A stretch of 64,000 bases of DNA from Coriolopsis trogii (Eukaryota; Basidiomycota; Agaricomycetes; Polyporales; Polyporaceae), in the NCBI GenBank assembly GCA_020543525.1, contig JAHYIO010000027.1, positions 292,745 to 356,744 of the forward strand. Direction: 5' to 3'. Below are positions 44,495 to 54,717 of the stretch, piece by piece; the stretch's first letter is position 1, and the number at the start of each line of letters is the position of its first letter. The notes below the pieces were generated by a model. The model did not search any database. It was not told the origin of the DNA and saw nothing but the letters and a program-made list of their open reading frames with translations. A program made the translations under genes and the position numbers.

Positions 44495-46846
44495 ATGGAG
44501 CTCAAGCTTGTCTACCGCGGTCTGCGTCAAGTCTCGGATTGGGCGTTGCGCTTTTACTCCGACGTATACGTTGATGGCCAGGAGAACGTCCCGCAGGACG
44601 GGCCTCTCATCATGTGCGTCTAATCCCTCCATTCTCAACGTCCATGAACTTTCCACAACCCGTCGCTGTAAGAGACCAGCAGTCTCATCATTCCCGGTAA
44701 ACAGAGCTTCCTGCCACCACAATGAGATGCTGGACATAGCCACGCTCTGTGAGTGCACTCTGCATGGACCGCATATACCCACCCACTCACCACCTCTGCT
44801 CGCCAGCCGTGACCATACCCCATGGCCGCCCGGTCTGTTTCTGGGCCAAGTCGACGATGTTCCGGAACCCGCTCGTGCGCGCCATCCTGCTCTCCTCGGG
44901 CAGCATCCCCGTCGCGCGCAACCCGAACAGCACTCCCGTCCCGGCGGAGGCAGGTTCGGGTGCGGTGGCCCAGACGGGCGTGCACGAGGCGCTGTTCCGG
45001 GAGACGTTCGCTGCGCTCGACCGGGGGGAGGCGATCGGGGTCTTCCCGGAGGGAACTAGCTACACGGAGCCGGGGATTGTGCAGGTGAAGGATGGGGCGA
45101 GCAGAGCTGCGCTCGAGTATGTAAGGTGGGTGGGCGACAAAGGCGAGAAAGCACAGTCGAAGCGGTTGTTGGTCGTGCCGGTGGGGATTGTGTATACGGA
45201 CAAGTCGCAGTATCAGAGCAGGGTGAGTGATCTAATCATTGCTCGCGCGCCACGCGTGTGTATGACGCTGACGAGCAGCTTTAGGTTTGTGTGAGGTCAG
45301 GCCTACCCGTCTCCCTATCCATACGCGCTTGCACCCACTGACGAGGATGCTGTAGGTGGGGCGAGCCTATTGATGTCAAGGCCTTTGCGGACGAGAAGCT
45401 CGCGCAAGAGGTGGATGGAAAGGTGCAGGTTGACTCTCGGGAGGTCATCAAGGCTTTGACCGCGGAGATTGAGAAGCGGATGCTTGACCTGACCATAAAT
45501 GCTCCCGACTGGTGAGGGACCACATACATGCGCCCGCGTGCATCACTAAAGAGTTTGTCGACAGGGATACGCTATACGTCATCCAGACGGCGAGAGACAT
45601 CCTGTGGGCAGACGAAGAGATTCTTCCCTCACATTTTGTTTGGATATCGCAAAAGTGTGTTCTCTTCTGTTCTTACATTGTTCTCTCGCTGACATTGCGA
45701 TACAGTCTCATTCACCTCTTCGCCGACCCGAAGGCCGCCCCATCATGCGAGAAAGCGCGCCAATCGCTCCTGAAGTACCACGCACTGCTATTCTACGCCA
45801 CCACCTCCCACAAGGCCCTCAACGCAATCCTCCCGACGCCCACCTCGTCTCTGGCTAGCGCATACCCAAGTCGCCCCCGCGCGTTCTGGATCCTCACCCG
45901 TGAACTCCTCCTCAGCGTCCTCCACCCCCGCTTCGCACTCTTCCTCCCCACACTCGTCCTGCACACCCCGGCGTACGTGACCGGCCTCCTAGCTGACCGC
46001 GTGCTAGGCAAAAAGGACGAAGAGGAGACGCACGCGCAGTTCAAGGCTGTCTTCGGTGGGCTGGCCGCCTCCGCTGCCTACGCTGCCGTCACGCGTGCGC
46101 TCGTCCGGGGTCTCATAAGCGTTGCGGACCCCGTCGGGTCTCTCAACGCTGTCAACATCAGGGTACCTGCGCTTGCTGCTCCTGCGCTGAGGGCCCTGTG
46201 GGCGGGCGGACGCTGGTTCTTCGCTGGGAATAGCGAGTTGTCGGGCAAGGCCCGCGCGGCGCTCGGCGTCTTTGGCGTCTTCTATGCAACGAGTTTCGTG
46301 CTCTCCCGCTGGCACAACTACTGGGTCGGATGTGAGTGCCCAATCCCATCTGCCACTAGCTTGCATTTTACTCACCACGACTGCCTTTTCTTCTCATACG
46401 ATTACAGCGAACTACAACCAGTAAGTCACAGTGTGGTCCTCGTGTGCCTACCTACCGCTCATGACATGCACTCTATCAGGTTCAAGCGGCTCCTCGCTTC
46501 GTTCAAGCTCTTCGCCGGCATCCTCGCACCCAAGTCCAGTGCCCTAACAGGCGTCCGCCTCGCCCCATACACAGTCCCCTACGTCCCTCCCCAGAACCCG
46601 TATATCAAGCGGCGCCCGGTCGAGGGCGAGCAGCACAGCACCAGCGCCGGGGTACCCCGCGCCCGGTCAGTGGCTTCCTACAAGCTCGTGCGACCCCTGC
46701 TCGAAGCCCGCGCCGAGGCGACGCGGCACATGTGGTTGTTCATGGTCGACTCGAAGTACCTGCACGGGCTCGTCTCCGCACGCATGAAGGGCGAGGCGTG
46801 GATGCAGGTCGGCCCTGCGAAGCGGCACGAGTACGACGCGAACTAG
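44495..46846 (+). CDS. Glycerol-3-phosphate/DHAP acyltransferase (SCT1/GPT2-like)
   Basis: ER-membrane acyltransferase making lysophosphatidic acid in the first step of glycerolipid synthesis. Nine exons run from ATG 44495 to the stop at 46846. Motifs in order: the N-terminus MELKLVYRGLRQVSDWALRF, GQENVPQDGPLI, HHNEMLD (the HX4D catalytic motif), HGRPVCFWAKSTMFRNP, SSGSIPVAR, GEAIGVFPEGTSYTEP (motif III), and VVPVGIVYTDKSQYQSRVCV (motif IV). The C-terminal half has hydrophobic segments (FWILTRELLLSVLHP, FALFLPTLVLHTPAYVTG, ARAALGVFGVFYATSFVL), a 13-nt exon at 46408-46420 encoding part of SNYNQ, and a soluble tail. This matches the yeast GPAT layout. Active-site residues are all present. Confidence 0.92.
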
Positions 46847-47667
46847 TCTATGTAGTACAGAGTATCTGATCTCAACCGCCTGTCGGTGCTGGAGAATAAT
46901 GTGATTTGGTCATAATGCATCATCCGGACGTGGAGGGAGAGCGTTAACGTGGTACATACATGCCTATGTGCGTACATATATTCGTGCGTCGTAGTAATCG
47001 TGATATCGTAGGGAGAGAACAACAGCGAGGATGACGGTGAGGATGGGATAAACGTAAACTATGGTGAGATTGACTGATTGACTGGAACGAGCCCAAAATG
47101 GATGCGCGACGCGACGGGGATAACGTACTCTTGTGCGATGTGTCGGGCCACGCTGTACGGTGGAGCGACAAGATTATACGGAGCGGGACGAGGACGAGGA
47201 CGGGATCCGGGGATTACAAGAGTACAAGGGCTACAGAGGGTATTCGCGTAGGGGTCACAATAACAGGGGGAGCATCAACAGAGAGCCATTGTGTGTCTAG
47301 CGGAGTGCGCGACATGGGGATGGACGGAGCACGAAAGCCAAAATAGACAAGATGGACGAGAGCAAGCAGACGGAGCACCAGATAATAGAGGGGGATCCAA
47401 TGAGACAAAAGGCGACGAGAGAGAGGATATAAGAGATAAAGAGAATTATAGCACAGACTGGAAAAGCAATAGATGGAGTAGAAAGGGCCAACCGGAACGA
47501 AAACCAAAGAGTGTCTAATGGACCGTATACCATGGACCGACATGGTGGATGGGGATATTCGTACATATTATTCGCCGAATTTCGACTCTTCAAACACGGA
47601 CTTGAATATCCAGGATGCAAGAGAATGGAACCGGGCGAGAAACGGAGGACCGAAAGCGAGCAGTCGC
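46847..47667. other. Convergent intergenic gap
   Basis: Lies between the 3' ends of the acyltransferase (plus) and RING copy 1 (minus). It is purine-rich on the plus strand (agag, gagacg runs) and holds no recognisable gene. Confidence 0.45.
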
Positions 47668-50600
47668 TCACCGCCCGTTCCTCGCCGTCCACGCACCTCC
47701 AAACATGCTCGTCCGGCGGCCGTTCACAGGACGGGGAGCGTGGATGCCAGTGGCCTCCTCCCCGCTGCCCATGACAGCAGAAGACGTGCTGGGCGGGTCA
47801 AAGTTAAGCAGGAGGGAGCTCATGCTCGCGGGACCGCTGCCCAAACCATCCATAGCGCGTGGGATGGACTCCTGGCTCCTCTGCGAGCGCGAGTCGGGAG
47901 CGGAGGTCTCACGCGAGGCGGACGCGTACGGCTGCATGTCCGCGGGAGTCGTCCACGTCGCATGAGCATGGCCGCGGTCATAGTCGTGTTCGTGGTCGCC
48001 ATGGCTGCGGCGAGAGCGATGCTGTTGCTGTTGCTCACCATTCGATCGGTGGGAGGCGGCGCTGTGCCCACTGTGAGACGTGCGGCTACTGTGGACGCTG
48101 TGGGAGGTTTGATGGCTATGAGCGCTGTGGGAGCTATGGACGCTCTCAGCGTGGGACCAGCTCGACGCGACACTGCGCGGGCGCGACTGAGCGGGGGGAG
48201 ATGGGTCCTCCGAGGGAGCCTCGCTTGCCGGGTAGCTGCCCGAGTGGTTCGTCGCAGACCGAGAGCTGTACAGAGCGAGGCCCGTCCGCGGTCCCACCAT
48301 TGCGTCGCGCTCGCGCTCATCTGGTGCACCGGTCATCGAGGGCTGTCGAGAATGACGGGTCGAGGGACGCGACCCACGCCGTGATTCCGTCACGCGAGGC
48401 TGGGAGTCCGCCAGTTGCATCAGGGACCGGTTCACATCCTCCAGGTCGCGCAGGCTACTGACGACCTGACGAGAGCTGCCGGCACTGGCGCTCTGGTTTG
48501 CCCCCGGATTGAAGAGGAGTCCTGAGACCTCCGCGCGATCCCGGGCGGGCTCAGAACGGCCAGACACGGACATGCTGTCCCCAAAGACCGAGGGAGCCTG
48601 CCTGGGAGTCAACGTGTCGGTGAGAACGACAGGGCCGCCGTTGAGTTCGCCGATTGGCAGCTGTTCGACAGACTCTGTCGGGCGTGTGAACAAATGAGGA
48701 GGTGGGAGGCCGTTGAGGTGAAGGTTGCCAAGACTTGAGTTTCTGGATGACATCGTTGGGATTGTGCCCCACGAAGGCGCGGGAGAGGGCTCGACCTCGG
48801 GTTCCTCGGGCGCACGGCCTGTCGTCGAGCGTCCTGGTGGTGGAAGAGAGGCAATGGTGAGACCTAGAGGGTCGCTCATGCTCCTCGTCATGCTCTGCGG
48901 GGGCCCGGACCTGCCAGAATGGTTGGCATGTGGTGCGAGCATGGGCATCGCACTCAGAGACATGTTAGAGCTAGAGGCAGACGCAGCGATCGTCCGATCA
49001 GACGAACCGAGAGGGTTGAGGAAGAGAGACGAAACTGCGGTGGAGGGTCCAGGCAACGGTCCATACTGTCCATGCTGCACGACACTGGTGCTCGGGCCCG
49101 CGACTGGGGCGTCCGATACACCGCTGAGTTGCAGCGGGTTGGCAGACGGGACAACGCTGCCGAAATCTGCGTCCACCTCTGAGGGCTCCCTGGCGATGAC
49201 ATAGGGCTCACGGGATTCATGTCCACGGGCCCTCACAGGCCATTTCGTAGTTTGCTCCTCGGGAACCCAAGTGATGCCAGTCGCGGGCAAATATACAGCG
49301 ACATAACCCTCCTTGTGAGCAGGACCAGGACGCCACCCGAGTGGCGAATGTCCGGAGATGGGAGCATTGGGGGGAGGTACCCGGATACGCGCAGACCCTG
49401 TCTCAGCAGCAGCGTGTGCAGTAGCCGTGGAAGGCATGGGAAGGGGAGGTATCACAGGCGGCGGGTCGAGGTTGGATGTATTAGACACATCCCCCCGCGA
49501 GAGGGTAGACGGGCCCAGGCGATCACTCGGTGGAGGCCGCAGGGATTCCAAGGGGACCTCGTTCGGCAATATCTCGTGTGGGTAGTCTTGATCACCGACC
49601 CAGACACAAGGCTTGCCAGGCTGCGGAGCGTATTGTCGTAGATGTTCTGGCCAGACGACTTCACCAATCCGCAGATCGCCAGAGTGCGGCGTGGGGGGAA
49701 CGAGCGGCCTCGGCGTCACGTCTGCATCTCCATCCGTCAGACGGGGCGGAATGACCCTCTGCGAATGCGGCGCACCAGGTATCACCGCGGATTTTCGCTG
49801 TGTGGTCTCCTGGCGGTCAGCGGCGGTCCTGTACTTTGGCGGGTCTCCGGTGGTGGCAGCCGCAAAGTGAACTGAAGGCGCACGCGCCCGGGACCCACCC
49901 GAACTACTCCGCGACTGCGTTGTGGGTGCTGAGGGAGGAGCGGCAGGGGGCGCACCCAGGCCAAGTGAAGCAACACCCTGCTGCGACGAGTGGACGCTAG
50001 ACGCCACGTGTTCGCGAGTGAGGTTCGTGACGAGCGGAGTGTGTTCTGGAGGACGAGGAAGAGGATTTGGTGGTGGGTTCGTATATCGGTTGAGCTCCGC
50101 TTGTATTTGAGCATTCTGCTGACGCAGCTGAGCGATCTGCGGGGGTAATAGGCGTTAGTGTCATGCGCGCAGGGTCCACTACGATGGGAGCCATATACAA
50201 TCGAACTTGCATGTCCCCGGTTAAGATAAATCGGGGACATGCATGTCCGTATCCCATCCGCCGCTTGCTGAGAGGGACGAGTTCGAGAGGGAACGACAAC
50301 GGGAGAAGGAGAGGCGCCGTCTATCCAGAGTGTGAATCACCATGACAGAGTGGGCGAAGGGAGCGGGCACCAGCGAACTGGTTGGGGCGGGAACTTGAGA
50401 CATGCATGTCCCCGGTTTTATTGAACCGGGGACGTGCAAATTTGAAGTATAGTCTCCCACTACACATATATGCGCAAGGACACACCTCGCTGTGAGATGG
50501 GTTAGTCAGTCCGCTGTGATCATCGCGCTGAGGCGTGAGACGCACCTTTGCAATTTTTTTTCCATCTCATCGTATTGCATCAAGATGTTCCTCTCGACGG

Positions 50601-51294
50601 ACATGGAAACGTCGAGATCATGTTGCTTTACTTGTGCATGGCGTTCGTGTGTTACCCGGAGACGTTCGAGCAGCTCCTTGTCTCGCACTCTCTCGATCTG
50701 CAACGCTTTGTATTGGTGCAGGGCGAGGATGGAGTTCCTGAGAGCCTGGTGCTGAGGGAGAAAATGCAAGGGTTCCGGTTGGTCACTCGTACGACCCACG
50801 AGCGGCGGATGCGAGAAACAGGCACTCACAGTGCTCCCGACGTTGTGCCCGAGCCACGCGTCCACCTCGGCGACGAGGGCGTTGATGTCCTCGTCCTCCG
50901 CATCGTCCGCGAAGAGCAGTCCCACGCGCCTCAGGAACTCGTTCTCCTCCGCCATCCGTCCAGTGGAGGTCGGACTGTCGCCAGAGGCCCGGTCAACGTG
51001 CAGCTTTTTGATGCGCTCCGGGTTGAAGGCCTTGCGGCACATGGGGCAATTGCTAGGATGGGTAGACCTCAGGCAGCTGCGCGCCGCACGATATTAGTGT
51101 CGCAGAAAACGGGATCACAGAGCGCCTCCACGGTGGCTGGTATAGTCGGAAAAGCGGTGGAAAGTGGATATGGATACGTACTCGTAGCAGAAGATGTGCC
51201 CGCACTGGATCGCATGTGGAGCTTTTGCGGGGGACGACCAGTTGTAAGCGTCCAGACAGACGTCGCATTGGGAAGAAGGGTGGACGACGAGCAT
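47668..51294 (-). CDS. RING-finger E3 ligase-like protein, duplication copy 1
   Basis: Exons 51294-51182, 51076-50830, 50751-50546, 50489-50486 (a 4-nt microexon) and 50136-47668 give 1012 residues in phase. Residues 10-51 are a C3HC4 RING: CDVC, then CGHIFCYDC, then CPMC, with all eight zinc ligands. A helical, coiled-coil region follows (ERVRDKELLERLRVTHERHA, MQYDEMEKKLQSEIAQLRQQ, NAQIQAELNRY), ending across the microexon. The remaining 800 residues are Pro/Ser/His-rich and disordered, with folded-looking islands (IGEVVWPEHLRQYAPQPGKP, EGYVAVYLPATGITWVPEEQ). Likely a ubiquitin ligase; target unknown. The other copy at 57609-61227 is frameshifted, so this is probably the functional one. The intron between the microexon and exon 5 is 349 bp, far longer than its neighbours, because of the hairpin element. 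Confidence 0.8.
50204..50441. repeat. Foldback element with two hairpins in the RING intron, copy 1
   Basis: Two short palindromes, about 50204-50246 and 50400-50441, bracket some 150 bp. Each has a stem of the type CATGCATGTCCCCGG facing CCGGGGACATGCA with a 4-8 nt loop. The outer arms, cTTGCATGTCCCC and GGGGACGTGCAAa, are inverted repeats of each other, so the whole looks like a miniature inverted-repeat element inside an intron. Copy 2 carries the same at 60015-60356. Confidence 0.75.
50486..50489 (-). other. Four-nucleotide microexon (CGAG) of RING copy 1
   Basis: Bounded by a ctcacag acceptor and a gtgtgt donor. It turns the phase-2 end of exon 3 into the phase-0 start of exon 5 and joins KKLQ to IAQLRQQ through Ser-Glu, keeping the coiled-coil heptads. 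In copy 2 the same CGAG (60403-60406) has a perfect gtaagt donor. Confidence 0.7.
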
Positions 51295-51659
51295 CGCTGC
51301 GCTCTAGCCGTTCAAGGCCGAGTCTGCGCGTCGGGGAGACTGTTTTCTGTGAAGCAGCGGAGATGGTAAGTGGGGAGAGGAAAGAGGTGTATGCGGATTT
51401 CCTGTGAGTCAAGAGCGTCAACTGCAGCCATCACAACAACCAGACACTGCCACCCATTTCCGGAAGGTGCAGCGCCCCAGCTGTGCCTCCGCTTGGGCAA
51501 CTGCATCGGACCTTGGGGGAACGAGGCGGCCGCGTGCAACGTTCGTATACATGGTTCGTGCCTCAGCGGACACCAGGGACGACGCAGAGAGCAGGGACCC
51601 GGGTCGCTGTCCGATCGCGCGCGCACGCTTGACGTCTGTCGGTCGCGCTCGACGCTCGT

Positions 51660-51930
51660 CTCCGGTCTCCCGCTCGCTCGCTCTTCTCGAGCTCTCTCCT
51701 CGCTCGCTCTCCTCCACTTCTGCCTCTGCCTCTGTCTCTGCCTCTGTCTCTGCCTCTGTCTCTCGCCGCTCGCTTGCTCACTCGTCCCTCGCTCTTCGCT
51801 CACTCTCAAGACTCCTCGCTCGCTCTCCATCCCTACCTCTGCCTCTGCTCCGTCTCTGCCTCTCCCCGCTCGCTTGCTCACTCGTCCCTCGCTCTTCCCT
51901 CACTCTCAACACTCCCCCATCTGTACGCGT
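51660..51930 (+). repeat. Pyrimidine-rich CTCTGY minisatellite tract, copy 1
   Basis: About 270 bp almost free of A, built from ctctgcctctgt reiterations and from a longer block (ctcgcttgctcactcgtccctcgctctt) that occurs twice about 100 bp apart. It lies upstream of the RING gene start and just before the kinase relic. Long Ser/Leu-rich frames here are composition artefacts. Confidence 0.85.
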
Positions 51931-51951
51931 CTCAATTCACCGCTCGCCCCC

Positions 51952-53553
51952 GACCTTCTGCGCACTCTCGGTCGAGGAGGATATGGCAAGATGCTTCTCG
52001 CCCACGCGTCCTCTGGTGCTCGCTCGATGCACTTGGCAACACTCGTGAACTCGTCTCACTCGTGCTTCGTACGTCCACGTCCATCGCCTCTACTCACGCT
52101 ATCCTGTCTCCTTCACTACCGCATCCTTCCCATCTAGTGCTTCTCTTGTTCTGCATCATCAGCACCCGATCGACACGCTCAGGCTCTTGTCTGCGGAACT
52201 AGCCCTGGCCCATCATAATCCACGCGCAGAGTGCGACATCAAGCCTGCGAACATCTTGCTCGCGACTTTCTGCATGATACCGTGACGTCTATGTGCTAGA
52301 GACTGCGATGGGCCAGACTTCTCCGCCAACGCCGCGTTCATCTGGAGTGTGGACGACCAGCTCGAGCTCTCTCTCACCCGACACTACCCTGACCGCGGTC
52401 TCGTTCTCAGACTCCCTCGACAACTTTGTCTCTTTCAAGCTTTTCACGCTCCAGGTAGGACTTGAATAATGAATGTGCACCGCTCTGCCATCCTGCGGTC
52501 TCAACTACGTCTTCACTGCTGCAAAACACTAGCCGCCTCGTCCACTCATGCTATCTCATACTCTGTCTCTTCCTATCTAGTGCTGCTCCTCTCCAAGACC
52601 CCATTGACACGCTCAGGCTCTTGTCTGCGGAACTAGCCCTGGCCCGTCATAATCCACGCGCAGAGCCCGACATCAAGCCTGCGAACATCTTGCTCGCAAC
52701 TGTCCGCATACTTCACTGTGCTAGGACGACGATACGACTGACTTCTCCGCCAACGCCGCCCGTGCTCAAGGTAGGACTTGAATAATGAATCTGCGCCGCT
52801 CTGCCATCCTGCGGTCCCACTATTGTCTTCACATCGACACGCTCAGGCTCTTGTCTCCGGAACTGGCCCTGGCCCACGCACAGCGCGTCATACACTACCA
52901 CATCAAGCCTGCGAACATCTTGCTCGCGACTCCCTGGATACCTCTGTATGCTAGATACGACAACGGCCCAGACTCGTCCGAGCTGTCTCTCACCCGACGC
53001 TACGCTGCTCCGGAACTCATCAAAGTGCCGCCGTTCTGGATTACGACGAGCGTGTGAACTACTACAGTCTAGTTATCTGCAATCCGAGTCCTTGTGTGCA
53101 CCACTCTGCTACCTATCGGCCTCCTGCTCCCATCCGGAACACTAATTCACTCTGCCGCTCACGCTGTCTCAAACTCTGTCTCCCTCACGACACCGTCCCC
53201 TTCTAGTGCTTCCCTCTATCTGTCTGACGACTCCGCCATCCGCTGAACTGGTCCTGGTCCTCGGACTCACGCGCAGGACGTCCAACATCAAGCCTGAGAA
53301 CATCTGCATCTCGGCCGACGGCTACATCGTGATCACGGACTTTGGGTCATCTAGGAACCGCTCTCTGCTGATGACTGACGAGTATGACGGGCTTGTCTCC
53401 GGCCCCAATGCCGCTTGGACCGCGTCTCGGACGTTCAGGCCGCTGTTCACCTCACGCTACGCTGCTCCGGAACTCCTCAAAGCGCCTGCGACGTCGACGG
53501 AGCTCGCGTGTGGACTACTACAGTCTGAGTGTCATGCTGCGGGAACGAGTCTG
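51952..53553 (+). pseudogene. Decayed protein-kinase locus with reiterated catalytic fragments, copy 1
   Basis: In order: a glycine-loop-like DLLRTLGRGGYGKMLLAH (from 51952); three tandem copies of TLRLLS.ELALA....IKPANILLA (about 52146-52270, 52600-52705, 52833-52940), in which the HRD motif of the catalytic loop is degraded (ECDIKPANIL, EPDIKPANIL, HYHIKPANIL); a RRYAAPELIK segment; a fourth catalytic fragment NIKPENICISADGYIVITDF with GSSRN (about 53286-53350); and SRYAAPELLK plus RVDYYSLSVMLRE at the end. ATP-lysine (subdomain II) and subdomains III-V are not found. Frames change between fragments and several stop codons intervene. Activity is not expected. It resembles the many kinase-like relics of agaricomycetes. 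Confidence 0.75.
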
Positions 53554-53596
53554 ACGACTTGCTTGCGCATTCTGGGGACCGATGGGAGTGCGCTAG

Positions 53597-54470
53597 TCTG
53601 GGGTGAAACAATGGAAGGATGAGTCGGCGGTGCATGAGGACGTGATAGAGACGGCGTGTACGTACAACTCACGCTTAATGATATCGCTCCCGGCTGGGAG
53701 CGCACTCGCTGACCGTTGGTTGGAGCGGCAACAGCGCGCCATTGGCAGTGACAGTAAGTGGAAACAAAAGGTGAGTTTGCGGCGGCGGAGCCAAGGTGAG
53801 TGACGGCGACTTACAACATGAGTCACTGCAAACGGAAGTGCGCTGTTGCCCGGTGGCCGAGGTGAGCGAGCACCCTGCACGTCATTGACAACCAGTCATA
53901 CTCACAACGTGCAGGCCTCCTCCGGGATGCGATGAGAGAGCGGAAGCGGGAGATGGAGCTCCTGCGCATAACACGTGCTGGCCGATCACACGCCGGCCGT
54001 CACGACGACGATAACGAGTTTATGTCTAGCGACGACGATGTGCGAGGGGACGAAGACAGTCATCTTCGCGTTCGCGAGCTAACGAGTACTGGCGTGAACG
54101 AGGACAGCGAGGAGCAGGATCAGGATCAGTTCCGCAAACCGGACGTCACTGACTCACGGACAATGGAAGGCACTCACCGACCGCTACCCCTGCTGTGCCT
54201 GACGAGGTGAGTAAGAGAGAAAAGAGCGACGGGCTGAGGGCTGAGGGATGCTGGACAGCCTGACAGGACTCGGACAGGACTTCTTATGCAATCCGCCCGT
54301 ATGCCGTTGCCCACGACGGGCGCCGTGTCCGCTCCTTCGCGTCGCACCATCATGACGCTCCACCTCTCGCCTTCCCATGCACGACCGTCCCTGTCTCGCG
54401 TCAAAGTCGTTCAGGGTAGGATAATGAGGGAAGACGGAGCGGGTTGCCTCCGCCAAGCCTGGAAGAATGG
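53597..54470 (+). other. Coding-like exons of unknown gene, copy 1
   Basis: Exon-like stretch 53597-53770 reads SGVKQWKDESAVHEDVIETA then ISLPAGSALADRWLERQQRA and GSDSKWKQK, with a tag acceptor and gtgagt donor. A second, 53915-54206, reads MRERKREMELLRITRAGRS, then HDDDNEFMSSDDDVRGDEDS, with gcag acceptor and gtgagt donor. The phases do not join directly, so an intermediate exon is missing or the gene is broken. The same sequence is present in copy 2 (63094-63965). It may be the 5' part of the gene at 54718-56273. Confidence 0.4.
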
Positions 54471-54717
54471 AAGTGAGTGATCAATCTATCTCTTGTCTTG
54501 ACCAGCATCGTTGAGCTGATGATATCGCTCTTTCGCAGTCTTGAATCCATTACAAGACGCTCCTGCTCCTGTTCTGAACCGGGCGGGATCGCACAGACAC
54601 GACGCAGTGACTTGCAGGGGAGCGGGCGCTGCCATGCACCGAGTCCCGAGCTCGCTTCAGCACTAGTACAGTAACCACATCACGGGCGCACCTCGAAACC
54701 GCAATCCACACTCGCCT

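Larger units (their letters stand above)
47857..54504. repeat. Segmental duplication, copy 1
   Basis: Direct repeat partner of 57665-64000 and nearly identical over most of its length. The offset is 9809-9815 in the RING C-terminal region, 9933 after indels in the RING intron, and 9496-9498 after a 434-bp loss in the kinase region of copy 2. The left boundary lies where tgggatggactcctgg begins; the right boundary is not reached in copy 2. Confidence 0.95.

Noticed and set aside
47518..48384. Long plus-strand open frames antisense to the RING gene (also 57570-58550 and 48725-49204)
   Set aside because: They mirror a Ser/Pro/His-rich GC-rich exon; no start context, splice sites or motif of their own, and they appear in both copies only because the exon was duplicated.
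51370..52137. Open frames of 189-265 residues rich in Ser, Leu and Arg across the pyrimidine tract
   Set aside because: Their composition follows the CTCTGY repeat in every frame; no domain or splicing support.
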